DNA of 64,000 nt from Pelosinus sp. (GTDB taxonomy: Bacteria > Bacillota > Negativicutes > DSM-13327): the NCBI GenBank assembly GCA_029239675.1, contig JARBUM010000006.1, forward strand, positions 1 to 64,000, in the 5' to 3' direction. The notes under the pieces are model-generated. The model ran no database searches and had not been told where the DNA came from. It saw nothing but the letters and a program-made list of their open reading frames with translations. Numbering within the stretch: position 1 is the first letter of the stretch; each line of letters starts with the position of its first letter. This document shows positions 7,544-16,438 of this stretch, piece after piece. The translations under genes and the position numbers were made by a program.

Positions 7544-8050
7544 TCAGTTACCTTTAATTTTTTTTAATAATTGGACCAATTGAATTTGTTCTTCTTCTGT
7601 AAGATTATTCATCAATCGAGCCGTGCGCAAAAAATGTTCCGGCAGGATTTCATCCATAAATACACGCCCTTTTTCTGTGAGTGCGACGACTTTTGCTCGC
7701 CCATCTGTCGAATTGGAAAAGGAACAGGCTAATCCATCACGAATCATCCTATGAAGCATCGCACTGATAGTAGCACGTGTTACACAGGCCTTTTCCGCTA
7801 GTTTGGACGGTGCAATACCATTTGATGATTGATAAAGGATAATCATTACCATTAATTTACCTTCAGAAAGTTTATACTTTTTTTCCAGTATATCAAATAT
7901 ATAATGCTGAATTTCGAAGGAAGTTTGTAAAAACTGCAACAACAGCTCCACAGCCGAAACATTAATTGCCGGTATCTGTTTTGCAAACTGTCGCAAAGCT
8001 TCACGTGTTGGAAATTCTCTCTTATTAAGATTCAGAACAAACCCTCCCAT
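7544..8050 (-). CDS. MarR-family transcriptional regulator of the HlyD/ABC-2 exporter
   Basis: 168 residues with the winged-helix core at about 60-140: KLAEKACVTRATISAMLHRMIRDGLA is the recognition-helix region and DGRAKVVALTEKG the wing. MarR dimers bind palindromes and release them when a phenolic or drug ligand binds. Three TTAGT-centred palindromes around the gene make local control and autoregulation likely. The ATG at 8050 has no ribosome binding site upstream; the only good one (GGGAGGG) lies just inside, six bases before an in-frame CTG. The transcript may be nearly leaderless or the CTG may be the true start. Confidence 0.9.
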   Translation of the reverse strand: MGGFVLNLNKREFPTREALRQFAKQIPAINVSAVELLLQFLQTSFEIQHYIFDILEKKYKLSEGKLMVMIILYQSSNGIAPSKLAEKACVTRATISAMLHRMIRDGLACSFSNSTDGRAKVVALTEKGRVFMDEILPEHFLRTARLMNNLTEEEQIQLVQLLKKIKGN

Positions 8051-8057
8051 AATATAA

Positions 8058-8069
8058 TTAGTTGGCTAA
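8058..8069. promoter_or_regulatory. MarR operator at the marR start
   Basis: TTAGTTGGCTAA, the third copy of the palindrome, ends eight bases before the marR ATG. Repressor bound here would cover the start of transcription or translation, fitting negative autoregulation. Confidence 0.7.
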
Positions 8070-8319
8070 CTATTAGTATAAAATATAAACTTTATTTTGT
8101 CAAAATATACTTAAACTTAGGAAATAAACAGGTAAGTAATAAGTTAGGAACAATAATTCCAAATTTACACGTAGTTACACCGCTATTATCACATCATTCA
8201 GTGGCGAAAATGGGAGGAATCTGCCTGAGTCAGGGAACGTCTCATCGCCAGTTATCACTCTATTAGTACCAAAAGCATAACATATTATGTAAAAATTTTG
8301 ATTTAGAGGAGGGCTATAT

Positions 8320-9138
8320 GTGGGATTCTATATTAACGTTGAAGCAGACGTAAAAATATATGTAGAAGACCTTAACCCAGAGGGCGAGAAAATAATTGTA
8401 TTTATACACGGTTGGCCGGCAAATCATAAGATGTTTGAATATCAGTTCAATCAACTGCCTAAGATGGGATATCGCTGTATAGGAATTGACTCTCGAGGGT
8501 TCGGGAATTCCGATAAGCCTTGGAGAGGCTACGACTACAATACGTCGGCTGACGATATTCGTTGTGTGGTCGAAGCACTCGATTTGCAAGATTTCACCCT
8601 CGGAGGTCATTCCACGGGAGGAGCGATTGTTGTGCGTTATATGGCTCGCCACCAGGGATATGGGGTATCCAAACTTGCTCTTTTTGCATCTGCAGCTCCC
8701 AGTCTTATTCAGCGTCCATATTTCCCTCACGGTCTAAAAAAAGATGATGTAATTAAAATCATACAAGGAACAAATAATGACCGTCCAGAAATGTTGCGGG
8801 GATTTGGAGACATGTTTTTCTTCCAGCATGTATCTCAGGCTTTCTCAGATTGGTTCTTCCAAATGGGATTACAGGCGGCAGGTTGGTCCACCGCGGCAGT
8901 TGCAGCCTCTTGGATAAATGAAGAACTATTTTGCGATCTTGAAGAAATACAAGTTCCCACTTTAATTCTTCATGGTATCCATGACAAAGTTTGTTTGTTC
9001 CCGTTGGCTATTGCACAAAATGAGGGAATTAGAAACTCCAAGCTTGTTCCCTTTAAATATAGCGGCCACGGATTATTCTATGACGAGCGCGATAAATTCA
9101 ACAAAGAACTGGCACAATTTATTGAGGAATATAGTTAA
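8320..9138 (+). CDS. Alpha/beta hydrolase (non-heme chloroperoxidase/esterase-like)
   Basis: 272 residues with a full alpha/beta-hydrolase core: oxyanion HGWP near residue 30, SRGFGNSDKP, the nucleophile elbow GHSTGG with Ser98, an acid in LHGIHD and the His in YSGHG. The lid region is rich in Phe and Trp (FFFQHVSQAFSDWFFQMG), suggesting a hydrophobic substrate. The order and wording resemble cofactor-free haloperoxidase/esterases. The start is the GTG at 8320, six bases after GGAGGG; an out-of-frame ATG lies two bases before. It is a single plus-strand gene divergent from marR, with no partner to hint at substrate. Confidence 0.9.
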   Translation: MGFYINVEADVKIYVEDLNPEGEKIIVFIHGWPANHKMFEYQFNQLPKMGYRCIGIDSRGFGNSDKPWRGYDYNTSADDIRCVVEALDLQDFTLGGHSTGGAIVVRYMARHQGYGVSKLALFASAAPSLIQRPYFPHGLKKDDVIKIIQGTNNDRPEMLRGFGDMFFFQHVSQAFSDWFFQMGLQAAGWSTAAVAASWINEELFCDLEEIQVPTLILHGIHDKVCLFPLAIAQNEGIRNSKLVPFKYSGHGLFYDERDKFNKELAQFIEEYS

Positions 9139-9418
9139 AGATGAATACGTTCTTCCCAGCCGATATTTGAATCAAACCTATATCATGAACAACATACTAA
9201 TGCCCTTGCTGACTAGCGAGGGCATTTTGAGATACCTCTGGAGTATTTGAAAGAATTGGGACAATTTTCTTCGTTTTCAAAAATCGTCTGCGGTTTATTC
9301 TTCTCATAATTATATGATAATTTTCACATGCTGTTATTAATTCGGATTTTATCTTTTCCCCCGCTGCTACTAACTAGTGCAAACAAATTCTCCCATAATT
9401 GTTTTAAAGTAGCGAAAT

Positions 9419-9982
9419 TTACATTTTCGTATGCTGATGGTTTATTGTCAATATTTTTTCAACTATCAATCTGTGACTGATGGCAATTAGCATGTAGATC
9501 GGGAGTGAGTAGTAATACTGCCACTTTAATACTTTATACATACCTAAATAACTGAGGGCAGGCTCAGCAACAAAAGAAAAGACTATCGCCATTATGAGCA
9601 TAGCTTTTATATAAGAACGCCAGGTTGGAAAATATTGATAGATTAGCATAAAAGTTATTGGCAGTACCGAGTAATTTATAGGAATTAATTGCGGATAAAT
9701 GGGCACTAATTTGTATGGATAGTACCATAGAATTAAATCAGTTCCTAAATCATCCATCCAGGAAACTGTCGCGAGAACAGTTATTCCGAATAGGCAAATC
9801 GGAGTAAGTCGTTTCTTATCTACAAGACACAACCACAAAATCCAAGGTGCAATCATTAAAAAAACAAGTATCCACCATTGCCATGTAAATACTACATCTT
9901 GAAGCCACTGTTGCACTCTCATTTCGGTAAATACAGACTGTGTTTGAACTATTTCGATTGCAGACTCAGGTACATTTACCAT
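9419..9982 (-). CDS. CBO0543-type integral membrane protein
   Basis: 187 residues with about five or six membrane segments. The opening WQWWILVFLMIAPWILWL followed by LVDKKRL and a GITVLATVSWMDDLG stretch is the pattern I associate with the CBO0543 family of unknown function, common in Bacillus and Clostridium. A GGGGAGG site precedes the ATG, and a 12-bp inverted repeat lies just upstream of that. The 9139-9418 gap downstream holds nothing clear. Function unknown. Confidence 0.7.
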   Translation of the reverse strand: MVNVPESAIEIVQTQSVFTEMRVQQWLQDVVFTWQWWILVFLMIAPWILWLCLVDKKRLTPICLFGITVLATVSWMDDLGTDLILWYYPYKLVPIYPQLIPINYSVLPITFMLIYQYFPTWRSYIKAMLIMAIVFSFVAEPALSYLGMYKVLKWQYYYSLPIYMLIAISHRLIVEKILTINHQHTKM

Positions 9983-10000
9983 AACTTATACGGCCTCCCC

Positions 10001-10036
10001 ATTCTGGATTAAATTTGTCTAAACTTAATCCAGAAT
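10001..10036. repeat. 12-bp perfect inverted repeat upstream of the CBO0543-like gene
   Basis: Arms 10001-10012 (ATTCTGGATTAA) and 10025-10036 with a 12-base loop, 19 bases from the start codon of the gene ending at 9419 and next to its ribosome binding site. It could be an operator or a leader hairpin; there is no T-run. Confidence 0.5.
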
Positions 10037-10097
10037 ATCAGAAATTGATCATCTAGAAGAAGGTCTTTCACTACTACGAAGTAAAAAACCATACCGG

Positions 10098-10117
10098 CAG
10101 CTCCGCCTATGGAGCTG
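10098..10117. repeat. GC-rich hairpin in AT-rich spacer
   Basis: CAGCTCC and GGAGCTG arms with a six-base loop, inside a GC-rich patch (about 10094-10127) unlike the surrounding DNA. Its origin is unknown. The rest of 10040-10261 shows no gene I can defend. Confidence 0.4.
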
Positions 10118-10261
10118 GCTTGCCGCCAAGATTCCACGCACTATATAATGTGCAAACCAAGAATGGTCGCAGCTACCAATAGTAAATGTAACACCCCAAG
10201 CGCCTCATTACTATTTTATATTGCAACTTTTGTACCCTATATTAAACACCATTTTCACCCG

Positions 10262-10711
10262 CTACGCCTTTCTGCCAATCCCGATTGCTAGGTGGTTAAA
10301 TAACACTGCTTCCACGGTCTTAACTTCATCTGCTTTGCAATCGACAATAAGAACGACCTCGGTATTATAGCGAAAATTCTTTTTCAAGCTATTTTTATAG
10401 AGCAGATACTTAATGATGAATCCCAATGCCAGCCCGCCCAAGAAGGACAACAACCCCCAAATGATCGGTCCCCACTTCCACATAAACCCCCATGCAACAC
10501 CCAACGTCATAAAAATAGTTGCTACAATGGCAGGCAAATCGAACATGCTCTGCCCGTCAGCTCGATGAAGGTTGTCAAAGAGAGCGCGTTCCTTGACCAT
10601 CTTATTTAATGGGATAGCGCATATCTGGTTTTTCTCGATGCCCTTTTGCTCCAGGTCAGTAATGGCGAGCTCTAGGAAATTGGAATGTTCGAAGGTTGCT
10701 ATGACATGCAT
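10262..10711 (-). CDS. Membrane protein with ferredoxin-like flank, unknown
   Basis: 149 residues: a soluble N-terminal part (MHVIATFEHSNFLELAITDLEQKGI) that looks like a small alpha/beta ligand or protein interaction fold, two closely spaced Trp/Gly-rich helices (about 58-105), and a soluble tail with a strand pattern (TEVVLIVDCKADEVKTVEAVL). It overlaps the end of the 269-residue membrane protein by 13 bases, so the two are translationally coupled and probably act together. The layout resembles small stress-related membrane proteins with flanking regulatory folds. I do not recognise the family. Confidence 0.7.
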   Translation of the reverse strand: MHVIATFEHSNFLELAITDLEQKGIEKNQICAIPLNKMVKERALFDNLHRADGQSMFDLPAIVATIFMTLGVAWGFMWKWGPIIWGLLSFLGGLALGFIIKYLLYKNSLKKNFRYNTEVVLIVDCKADEVKTVEAVLFNHLAIGIGRKA

Positions 10712-11508
10712 AGATGATCCTCCTGCATTGGCATTTTAAAGTTAGGGGGCTGGTACTCCCTGATCAGATAATCGGCTTGCTCACGGTCGAATAATCGGTT
10801 GTATTCAACGGCATTGACGTAAACATCGTAGGTGGCAAATCCCATCAGTGACGGCAAATAAAGAACCCATTCGAGATTCAAAATAGCCGTGGCTTCGTCG
10901 AACAACCCCAAAGCAGTATACTGGGCCGCCTGTAGCAGATGGGAGTTGTAAGCCATAACAATCCACCAGATCAACAGGAAGAAGCCAGTGGGTATTCGGT
11001 GGGTGTAAAGATGTCCGAGACCTGGTGTAAACATAGTCCACAATACAGCGACCCAAGGGCATCGTTTATCCAAAATATTGATTTCAAAAAAAGACATATA
11101 AGCGGCATCAATCGGGGAATGATTACAGTCAGCCAAAATAGAGAGTTTGTTCAGATCAACCGATAATTGGTAACTTGACCATATGGAAAAAACCCAAACG
11201 GGGGCATAGGATATCAGCCAGCGATTATTGACAATTTCCTTTGCCATTTCGTAGCGACCGGTAAAACTGTATATTATGGCAGTATTAAGGCTTGACTGGG
11301 TATTGACCAGCATCTCCCAAGTAAATAGCAAAAAGCCCATCACGTAATTACCCAGGCTTATATGACCAAAACCAGGGAAAGCGCACGACCACCAGGCAAT
11401 TACATACGGGTTTCGTAAATGCAAGAAATTGGTGCCTATTGATGCAGCGGTGGCTTTTGGACGTCGCTGCTTTGCAGACTGCGGGTAACCTGTCCTCATT
11501 TTTAGCAA
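10699..11508 (-). CDS. Membrane protein built from an internal duplication (TM2-like repeats)
   Basis: About 266-269 residues. Residues 33-122 and 150-240 are two versions of one unit: each starts with a Trp-rich helix leading to F/T-PG-GH-x-G (FPGFGHISLG, TPGLGHLYTH), continues with a second helix, a short amphipathic part and a third hydrophobic stretch. The PG-GH motif is like that of TM2-domain proteins. The start may be TTG at 11508 or ATG at 11499. It is coupled to the downstream 149-residue protein. Function unknown; the pair looks like a membrane sensor or scaffold, which is a guess. Confidence 0.7.
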   Translation of the reverse strand: MLKMRTGYPQSAKQRRPKATAASIGTNFLHLRNPYVIAWWSCAFPGFGHISLGNYVMGFLLFTWEMLVNTQSSLNTAIIYSFTGRYEMAKEIVNNRWLISYAPVWVFSIWSSYQLSVDLNKLSILADCNHSPIDAAYMSFFEINILDKRCPWVAVLWTMFTPGLGHLYTHRIPTGFFLLIWWIVMAYNSHLLQAAQYTALGLFDEATAILNLEWVLYLPSLMGFATYDVYVNAVEYNRLFDREQADYLIREYQPPNFKMPMQEDHLCMS

Positions 11509-11866
11509 CGCCTTTCTTAGAAGTTAATTTCTGAATGCACAAATTACTATTAGCGATTTTCGGCTTCGAAATATTATCAATGCAAGCTCCAATATGGCAT
11601 AGGCGATCAGAATAAGAAGTCGTTTCATTAGGCATTCATTTGCATTATTGCCAAAAAAAATATATATATTCTGGATATCTAAATAATTCCGCCAAACTAA
11701 ATGACAGTTTTACAAATATATAGAATTATGAGAAGAAAGCCCGACATGAATTACAAATTTATAAAAAGAATAGGATAAAATTCAACACCGGGATAGAAAA
11801 TGTCCCGATGATATGTTATGATGCATATTGTATACATTATAAATGCAAAATCAATAGGAGGTACTT
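11509..11866. other. Divergent intergenic region before pckA
   Basis: This AT-rich gap separates the minus-strand membrane pair from pckA. It contains a short hairpin (CGGGA 11789-11793 with TCCCG 11803-11807) and TATAAA-like hexamers around 11839-11844, so the pckA promoter should lie here, but no convincing -35/-10 pair can be fixed by eye. A GGAGG site lies six bases before the pckA ATG. Confidence 0.4.
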
Positions 11867-13444
11867 ATGGAGAGAATTGGAGAGAATAAATGCCTAGCTA
11901 TTGTGGATGAAGTAAGCAACGTGCATTATAACATGACCCCGGCGCAACTGGTGGAAATAGCAGTTAAGCGGGGTGAAGGCGTACTGACTTCCACAGGAGC
12001 CCTACGGGTGACTACTGGTAAATATACCGGTCGCTCACCTAATGACAAATTCATTGTGGATTCACCAATGGTGCACAGTGATATCGCCTGGGGCAGTAAC
12101 AAAGCCTTTCAGGTGGAACAATTTGATCAGTTATATAACCGAATGACGGCCTACATGCAAAACCGCGAATTGTTTATTTTTGATGGATTTGCAGGAGCTG
12201 AAGAGCAGCATCAAGTAAAGGTGCAATTCATTAATGAATTTGCTTGGCAAAATCTTTTCGTCCATCAAATGTTTATACGACCTGAGAAATGTCAAGAAGA
12301 ATGGCAGCCTGATTTTAAGTTAATTTGCGTTCCCGGTTTTAAAGCCGTCCCAGCAATCGATGAGACCAACTCAGAAGCATTTGTCGTCTTGAACTTTGAA
12401 CGTAAGATGGTTTTGATTGGTGGTACTCATTATGCCGGAGAAATGAAAAAAGCTATCTTTACTGTCATGAATTATTTATTACCTAAGGAAGGTATCCTCA
12501 GTATGCATTGCTCCGCTAATCAAGCAAAACAAGGGGATACTGCCCTATTTTTTGGTCTTAGTGGCACTGGCAAGACTACGTTGTCCGCTGATCCTACACG
12601 TAATTTGATCGGTGATGATGAACACGTGTGGAGCGATAAAGGGATTTTTAATATCGAAGGTGGCTGCTATGCAAAATGTATTAACTTGAGTCAAAAGAAT
12701 GAACCGCAGATTTGGGAAGCCATCCGTTTTGGTGCAGTACTGGAAAATGTGGACATCGATCCAGAGAATTGTGTGGCGGATTATGATAGTGTGAAGTTTA
12801 CCGAAAATACTCGTGTGGCTTATCCGGTGGATTATATCCCTGGTGCTGTTATACCTGGGGTGGGAGGACATCCTAAGACAGTAATCTTCTTAACCGCAGA
12901 TGCCTTTGGTGTGTTACCTCCTATTGCAAAATTAAGCAATGAACAGGCTATGTATCATTTCCTATCCGGCTATACTAGTAAGCTGGCAGGGACAGAGCGG
13001 GGAATTACCGAGCCACAAGCCACTTTTTCTGCTTGTTTCGGCGCACCCTTTTTGCCTTTGTCACCCTTGGCTTATGCCAAATTGTTAGGAGAGAAATTGG
13101 CTAAGCATGGCACAAACGTTTATCTAATCAATACTGGCTGGTCGGGTGGTTCTTATGGTATAGGAAAGCGGATGAACCTAAACTATACTCGGGCTATGGT
13201 GACCGCGGCTATCGAAGGAAATCTAGAGCACGTTACCTATGAGTTAGATCCCATATTCAATGTATACGTGCCAACCACATGCCCCGGAGTTCCAAGTAAT
13301 ATTCTAAAGCCTCGCAACACCTGGACTGACGGAGATGCTTATGACAAGCAAGCCCGCCAATTAGCCCAATTATTTGTAGATAACTTCTCCAAATTCTTAG
13401 AAGATATGCCAAAAGAAATAGGGGAAGCTGGTCCAAGAGGATAA
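11867..13444 (+). CDS. pckA: Phosphoenolpyruvate carboxykinase (ATP)
   Basis: 525 residues, normal for the ATP-dependent enzyme that converts oxaloacetate plus ATP to PEP, CO2 and ADP. Diagnostic parts are [10 protein letters not shown] near residue 55, the kinase loop GLSGTGKT at 230-237, the metal/oxaloacetate region [11 protein letters not shown], and [13 protein letters not shown]. All catalytic residues I can place are present. It is monocistronic with its own terminator at 13617-13655. In anaerobes it may run towards oxaloacetate (fermentative CO2 fixation) or towards PEP for gluconeogenesis. Confidence 0.98.
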   Translation: MERIGENKCLAIVDEVSNVHYNMTPAQLVEIAVKRGEGVLTSTGALRVTTGKYTGRSPNDKFIVDSPMVHSDIAWGSNKAFQVEQFDQLYNRMTAYMQNRELFIFDGFAGAEEQHQVKVQFINEFAWQNLFVHQMFIRPEKCQEEWQPDFKLICVPGFKAVPAIDETNSEAFVVLNFERKMVLIGGTHYAGEMKKAIFTVMNYLLPKEGILSMHCSANQAKQGDTALFFGLSGTGKTTLSADPTRNLIGDDEHVWSDKGIFNIEGGCYAKCINLSQKNEPQIWEAIRFGAVLENVDIDPENCVADYDSVKFTENTRVAYPVDYIPGAVIPGVGGHPKTVIFLTADAFGVLPPIAKLSNEQAMYHFLSGYTSKLAGTERGITEPQATFSACFGAPFLPLSPLAYAKLLGEKLAKHGTNVYLINTGWSGGSYGIGKRMNLNYTRAMVTAAIEGNLEHVTYELDPIFNVYVPTTCPGVPSNILKPRNTWTDGDAYDKQARQLAQLFVDNFSKFLEDMPKEIGEAGPRG

Positions 13445-13536
13445 ATAAACCTTTATACGTAATAATGATAATGACAGAAGAATGTTCTTTTTTCGGCTTT
13501 TCTTCTAAGAACAATTCCCATATTTCTACTCTAGTT

Positions 13537-13567
13537 ACCATTAAAAGATAAACTCCTGCAAAGCTAT
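13537..13567 (+). repeat. 31-bp dispersed repeat, copy 1
   Basis: Matches 63154-63184 at 29 of 31 bases, in the same orientation. At 63 kb it is the left half of a terminator hairpin; here the right half is missing, so it looks like a decayed copy lying after pckA. Confidence 0.6.
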
Positions 13568-13616
13568 AAGATGTATCCTTCTTCAAGAAAATTTTAAAAA
13601 GACCATGCAACATTTT

Positions 13617-13655
13617 AAAGATGATTTCTGTATTGCACAGGAGTCATCTTTTTTA
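13617..13655 (+). terminator. Intrinsic terminator for pckA
   Basis: Outer arms 13617-13624 and 13644-13651 (AAAGATGA/TCATCTTT) enclose an inner CTGT/ACAG pair, followed by a run of T on the plus strand. It lies about 170 bases after the pckA stop. Confidence 0.7.
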
Positions 13656-13756
13656 AATTGCCATTGCTATCTGTAGTTATTGTAGTTGGTCATAGATCTT
13701 TATATCGTCCTGTTTTTTATTCATGAGAAGTCATTTATTTAAAATAATAAAAAAAA

Positions 13757-13785
13757 GGCTGTCTCAATAAACAATTGAGTCAGCC
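13757..13785 (-). terminator. Intrinsic terminator of the glyoxalase-like gene
   Basis: Arms 13757-13768 and 13774-13785 pair over 12 positions with a single mismatch, followed on the minus strand by eight T. It is 40 bases past the stop of the gene at 13825. Confidence 0.85.
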
Positions 13786-13824
13786 CTATAGACTATCTAT
13801 AAATTTAAATCGTCAATCTTGAAC

Positions 13825-14250
13825 TTATGGAAAGATTAAAGCATCCTTCTCGTCAAATTCTATAAATGGATTCCAAGCAACCTCCCATAAGTATCCATCT
13901 GGATCTGCGAAATACCCGCTGTACCCACCCCAGAAAACCTTCTGCGCTTTTTTGGTTATCTTTGCTCCTGCCTGTTCCGCTTTTTGGATCACCCGATCTA
14001 CTTCTTCGGCACTTTTGACATTATGTGCTAAAGTAATTCCCGGAAATCCTGCTCTTTCAGAACTTACTGCTGCATCTTTAGCAAGTTCATCAACAGGAAA
14101 TAAGGCTAATCCGACACCACCCAAGTCAAAAAAAATGATACTATCCTGACTGGCACTAGATGGAGCCCAGCCCAACCCATTCTGATAAAAATTTCGTGAC
14201 CTATTTAGATCGCTCACCCCTAAGGTAACTATAGATAATTTTTGTCGCAT
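13825..14250 (-). CDS. VOC-superfamily (glyoxalase/bleomycin-resistance type) protein
   Basis: 141 residues with two beta-alpha-beta-beta-beta units: VTLGVSDLNRSRNFYQNGLGW at the start and ITLAHNVKSAEEVDRVIQKAEQAG in the second half, ending GYFADPDGYLWEVAWNPF. The final Glu of that segment is the usual metal ligand. Members are lyases, dioxygenases or drug binders; the exact reaction cannot be told. It has its own terminator. The MFS gene upstream on the same strand ends 100 bases before it, so co-expression with the MarR/MFS unit is possible but not shown. Confidence 0.9.
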   Translation of the reverse strand: MRQKLSIVTLGVSDLNRSRNFYQNGLGWAPSSASQDSIIFFDLGGVGLALFPVDELAKDAAVSSERAGFPGITLAHNVKSAEEVDRVIQKAEQAGAKITKKAQKVFWGGYSGYFADPDGYLWEVAWNPFIEFDEKDALIFP

Positions 14251-14349
14251 GTCTAAACTCCTCCTACTTAGAGATAATACACCGTAAATTCAGTATCATT
14301 TAGAAATTTTTTTTTTAATATACTATGACAATAGCCCATTAATCCTCAA

Positions 14350-15549
14350 TTATATTTTTTCCTCTCGGATTGGTAAATTGACTAGTGCTGCCGCAGATGC
14401 CAAGGCAATATCAGCATACCACATCCACAGATAATTACCATCATGAGCCATGGCTATCCCGCCCAGCCAAGCACCCAGAAATCCACCAACTTGATGAGTC
14501 AGTAACGTCAATCCAAATAATGTGGCTAAATACCGGGTACCAAAGAGTTTCCCCACAATGCCAGCTGTTGGTGGAACTGTAGCTAGCCATGTGAAACCTA
14601 ATCCGGCAGCAAAAATATAGAACGTGAGCTCTGTCTTGGGAGCCAATAGATAAAGAGCGATCATCAACCCTCGGCTACCATACATGACGGCTAGGATGTA
14701 CTTCATTTTATAACGAGAACCAAGAGCTCCAGCAAGCAAACTCCCAGCAACATTGAATAGACCAATAATTGCTAAGGACGCGGCAGAAACATTAGCTGAA
14801 TGTCCACACAGAGCTACTTCGCCTGGCAAATGAGTCACCAGAAAGGCAATATGAAAACCGCAGGTGAAAAAACCGGCATGTAAGTATAAATAGCTAGGAT
14901 TAGCCAGTGCTTGGATAACTTGACTCCTTAATCCTCCTGTTGAACTGGAATCTACAGGTGCTGGATTTGGCGCTGTACCGCCACGCAGTGAATATGCAAT
15001 GGGGATTGTGAGTAATGTAGTCCCAGCCATAGTAAGCAGGGCCGTGACCCAACCGAATCCTCCTATAATGGCTTGCAACAACGGTGCAAACACAAATTGA
15101 CCAAGAGACCCACCAGCATTGATAACACCTCCAGCAAAGGAGCGTCGTTCGGGAGGCAAACTCTGTGCCGTAGCACCAATTAGAGTCGAGAAACTTCCTG
15201 CTCCCGCTCCTGCTGCACTTAGCAGTCCCATGGTCACAATCAACCCCCACTCCGATGTCACGAAGGGTGTTAATGCCAATCCAGCTGCAAGCAAAATAGC
15301 ACCAAGAATAAGCACGCGATGAGATCCCCACTTGTCGGCAATCGCACCGAATATGGGTTGAACCGCTCCCCAAACAAATTGTCCCACTGCCAAAGCAAAG
15401 CTAATTTCTACAATTCCTAAACCAGTAGAATGACTGATTGGAAATACAAAGAGTCCTGTAGACTGTCGCGCCCCCATTGTAATCATCAGAATTGCCGAAG
15501 CACTCAATATAAGTGGCCACACTGACTGAGTAGATTTATTTTGCATCAA
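14350..15549 (-). CDS. MFS transporter next to a MarR regulator
   Basis: 399 residues, about 12 membrane segments. The helix 2-3 loop reads AIADKWGSHRVL, a variant of the MFS signature, and SLPPERRSFAGGVINAGGSLGQ is a typical helix 4-5 region. Related proteins include oxalate/formate-antiporter-like and CynX-like carriers, but the substrate is open. A palindrome TGTGTATATACACA stands about 90 bases upstream, the same as in front of the marR gene. It is probably an efflux carrier under that MarR protein. Confidence 0.9.
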   Translation of the reverse strand: MMQNKSTQSVWPLILSASAILMITMGARQSTGLFVFPISHSTGLGIVEISFALAVGQFVWGAVQPIFGAIADKWGSHRVLILGAILLAAGLALTPFVTSEWGLIVTMGLLSAAGAGAGSFSTLIGATAQSLPPERRSFAGGVINAGGSLGQFVFAPLLQAIIGGFGWVTALLTMAGTTLLTIPIAYSLRGGTAPNPAPVDSSSTGGLRSQVIQALANPSYLYLHAGFFTCGFHIAFLVTHLPGEVALCGHSANVSAASLAIIGLFNVAGSLLAGALGSRYKMKYILAVMYGSRGLMIALYLLAPKTELTFYIFAAGLGFTWLATVPPTAGIVGKLFGTRYLATLFGLTLLTHQVGGFLGAWLGGIAMAHDGNYLWMWYADIALASAAALVNLPIREEKI

Positions 15550-15635
15550 CTATCTCCTTTAATGGTTATTATGTAAATTTAAATTCCCGAATACATCGCA
15601 AAATAGATTGCGGATAACCTAATCAATTCATTTAC

Positions 15636-15649
15636 TGTGTATATACACA
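15636..15649. promoter_or_regulatory. MarR-type operator before the MFS gene
   Basis: Perfect 14-bp palindrome TGTGTATATACACA, preceded by TAATCAATT. The same palindrome with the same preceding bases occurs at 16163-16176. It lies between the marR stop and the MFS start. Confidence 0.75.
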
Positions 15650-15666
15650 AGATAGATAAAATAACA

Positions 15667-16104
15667 TCATGGAGTAATTGATTCCAACTTCTGGAGTACT
15701 CCCTTAAAAACACGAATTTCTTCCTCCGTTAATAGTTCTTTCAAGTTTTCCTGCGCTTGATTCCAATAGGGAAACGCCATCTCCAAAGATTTTAGACCTT
15801 TCTCCGTAAGATGAACTAGATGAGCTTGTGATGCTTTCTCCGTAAGGATACTAACCAGCCCCATATTCTCTAAAGGCTTAAGATTTCTAACAAGAGTAGT
15901 ACGCTCTAAGCGAATTGCTTTCGAGAGCTCGTTCATAGTAAGGGGGCCAAGCCGCCTTAAGTGGTTTAATAATGAATATTGAGTCACTTTTAGCCCACTC
16001 GGCTCTAATAGTTCATCATAAAACTGAGTTATTGCCCTTGAAGACCTTCGCATATTCGTACAATGGCAAATACTTGGTTGTTTAGGAAGTATACTTTTAT
16101 CCAT
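15667..16104 (-). CDS. MarR-family transcriptional regulator
   Basis: 145 residues. The winged helix is at about 50-115: LGPLTMNELSKAIRLERTTLVRNLKPLENMGLV, then a wing and LVHLTEKGLKSLEMA. The N-terminal CHCTNMRRSSRAITQFYDELL contains paired cysteines, a pattern seen in redox-sensitive MarR proteins, though whether they are redox active is not known. Identical palindromes before this gene and before the MFS gene mark it as the likely repressor of both. Gap 16105-16438 contains the second operator and the leader of the next operon. Confidence 0.92.
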   Translation of the reverse strand: MDKSILPKQPSICHCTNMRRSSRAITQFYDELLEPSGLKVTQYSLLNHLRRLGPLTMNELSKAIRLERTTLVRNLKPLENMGLVSILTEKASQAHLVHLTEKGLKSLEMAFPYWNQAQENLKELLTEEEIRVFKGVLQKLESITP

Positions 16105-16162
16105 ACTCTCACCATATTACGTCAAATTTATCGTTTGCAGAAGACATTTTTCTAATCAATTC

Positions 16163-16176
16163 TGTGTATATACACA
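16163..16176. promoter_or_regulatory. MarR-type operator before marR
   Basis: Second copy of TGTGTATATACACA, 59 bases upstream of the marR ATG, sharing flanks with the copy at 15636. Suggests autoregulation. Confidence 0.75.
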
Positions 16177-16438
16177 ACCCGTCTATTTTGTTGTATTTTA
16201 TCAATCATAACTAAAACTGTCAAGACCTATTATTTCTTTTAGAAAGCTACTACCTTTGACTCTGCCACTGTGATTAATTCCTTCTATCCTACTAACGAAA
16301 TGTTGCTTTCTAATGCATCCGTAAATAAAAAAGAATTTTTCGTCATACTTAGTCACAAATTCCTTTCTGATGAATATAAATAGGAAATACAACTTATAGA
16401 CACCCATTCAATAAAATTGACCTTGGGAGGAGTGTGAG

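Noticed and set aside
10109-10291. 60-codon plus-strand frame
   Set aside because: Overlaps the GC-rich hairpin and the end of a real gene; no ribosome binding site.
11348-11635. 95-codon minus-strand frame overlapping the duplicated membrane protein
   Set aside because: Overlaps a clearly coding gene in another frame and has no family resemblance.
16201-16407. 68-codon minus-strand frame
   Set aside because: No ribosome binding site; lies in the leader region of the GH16 operon; composition looks like translated AT-rich spacer.
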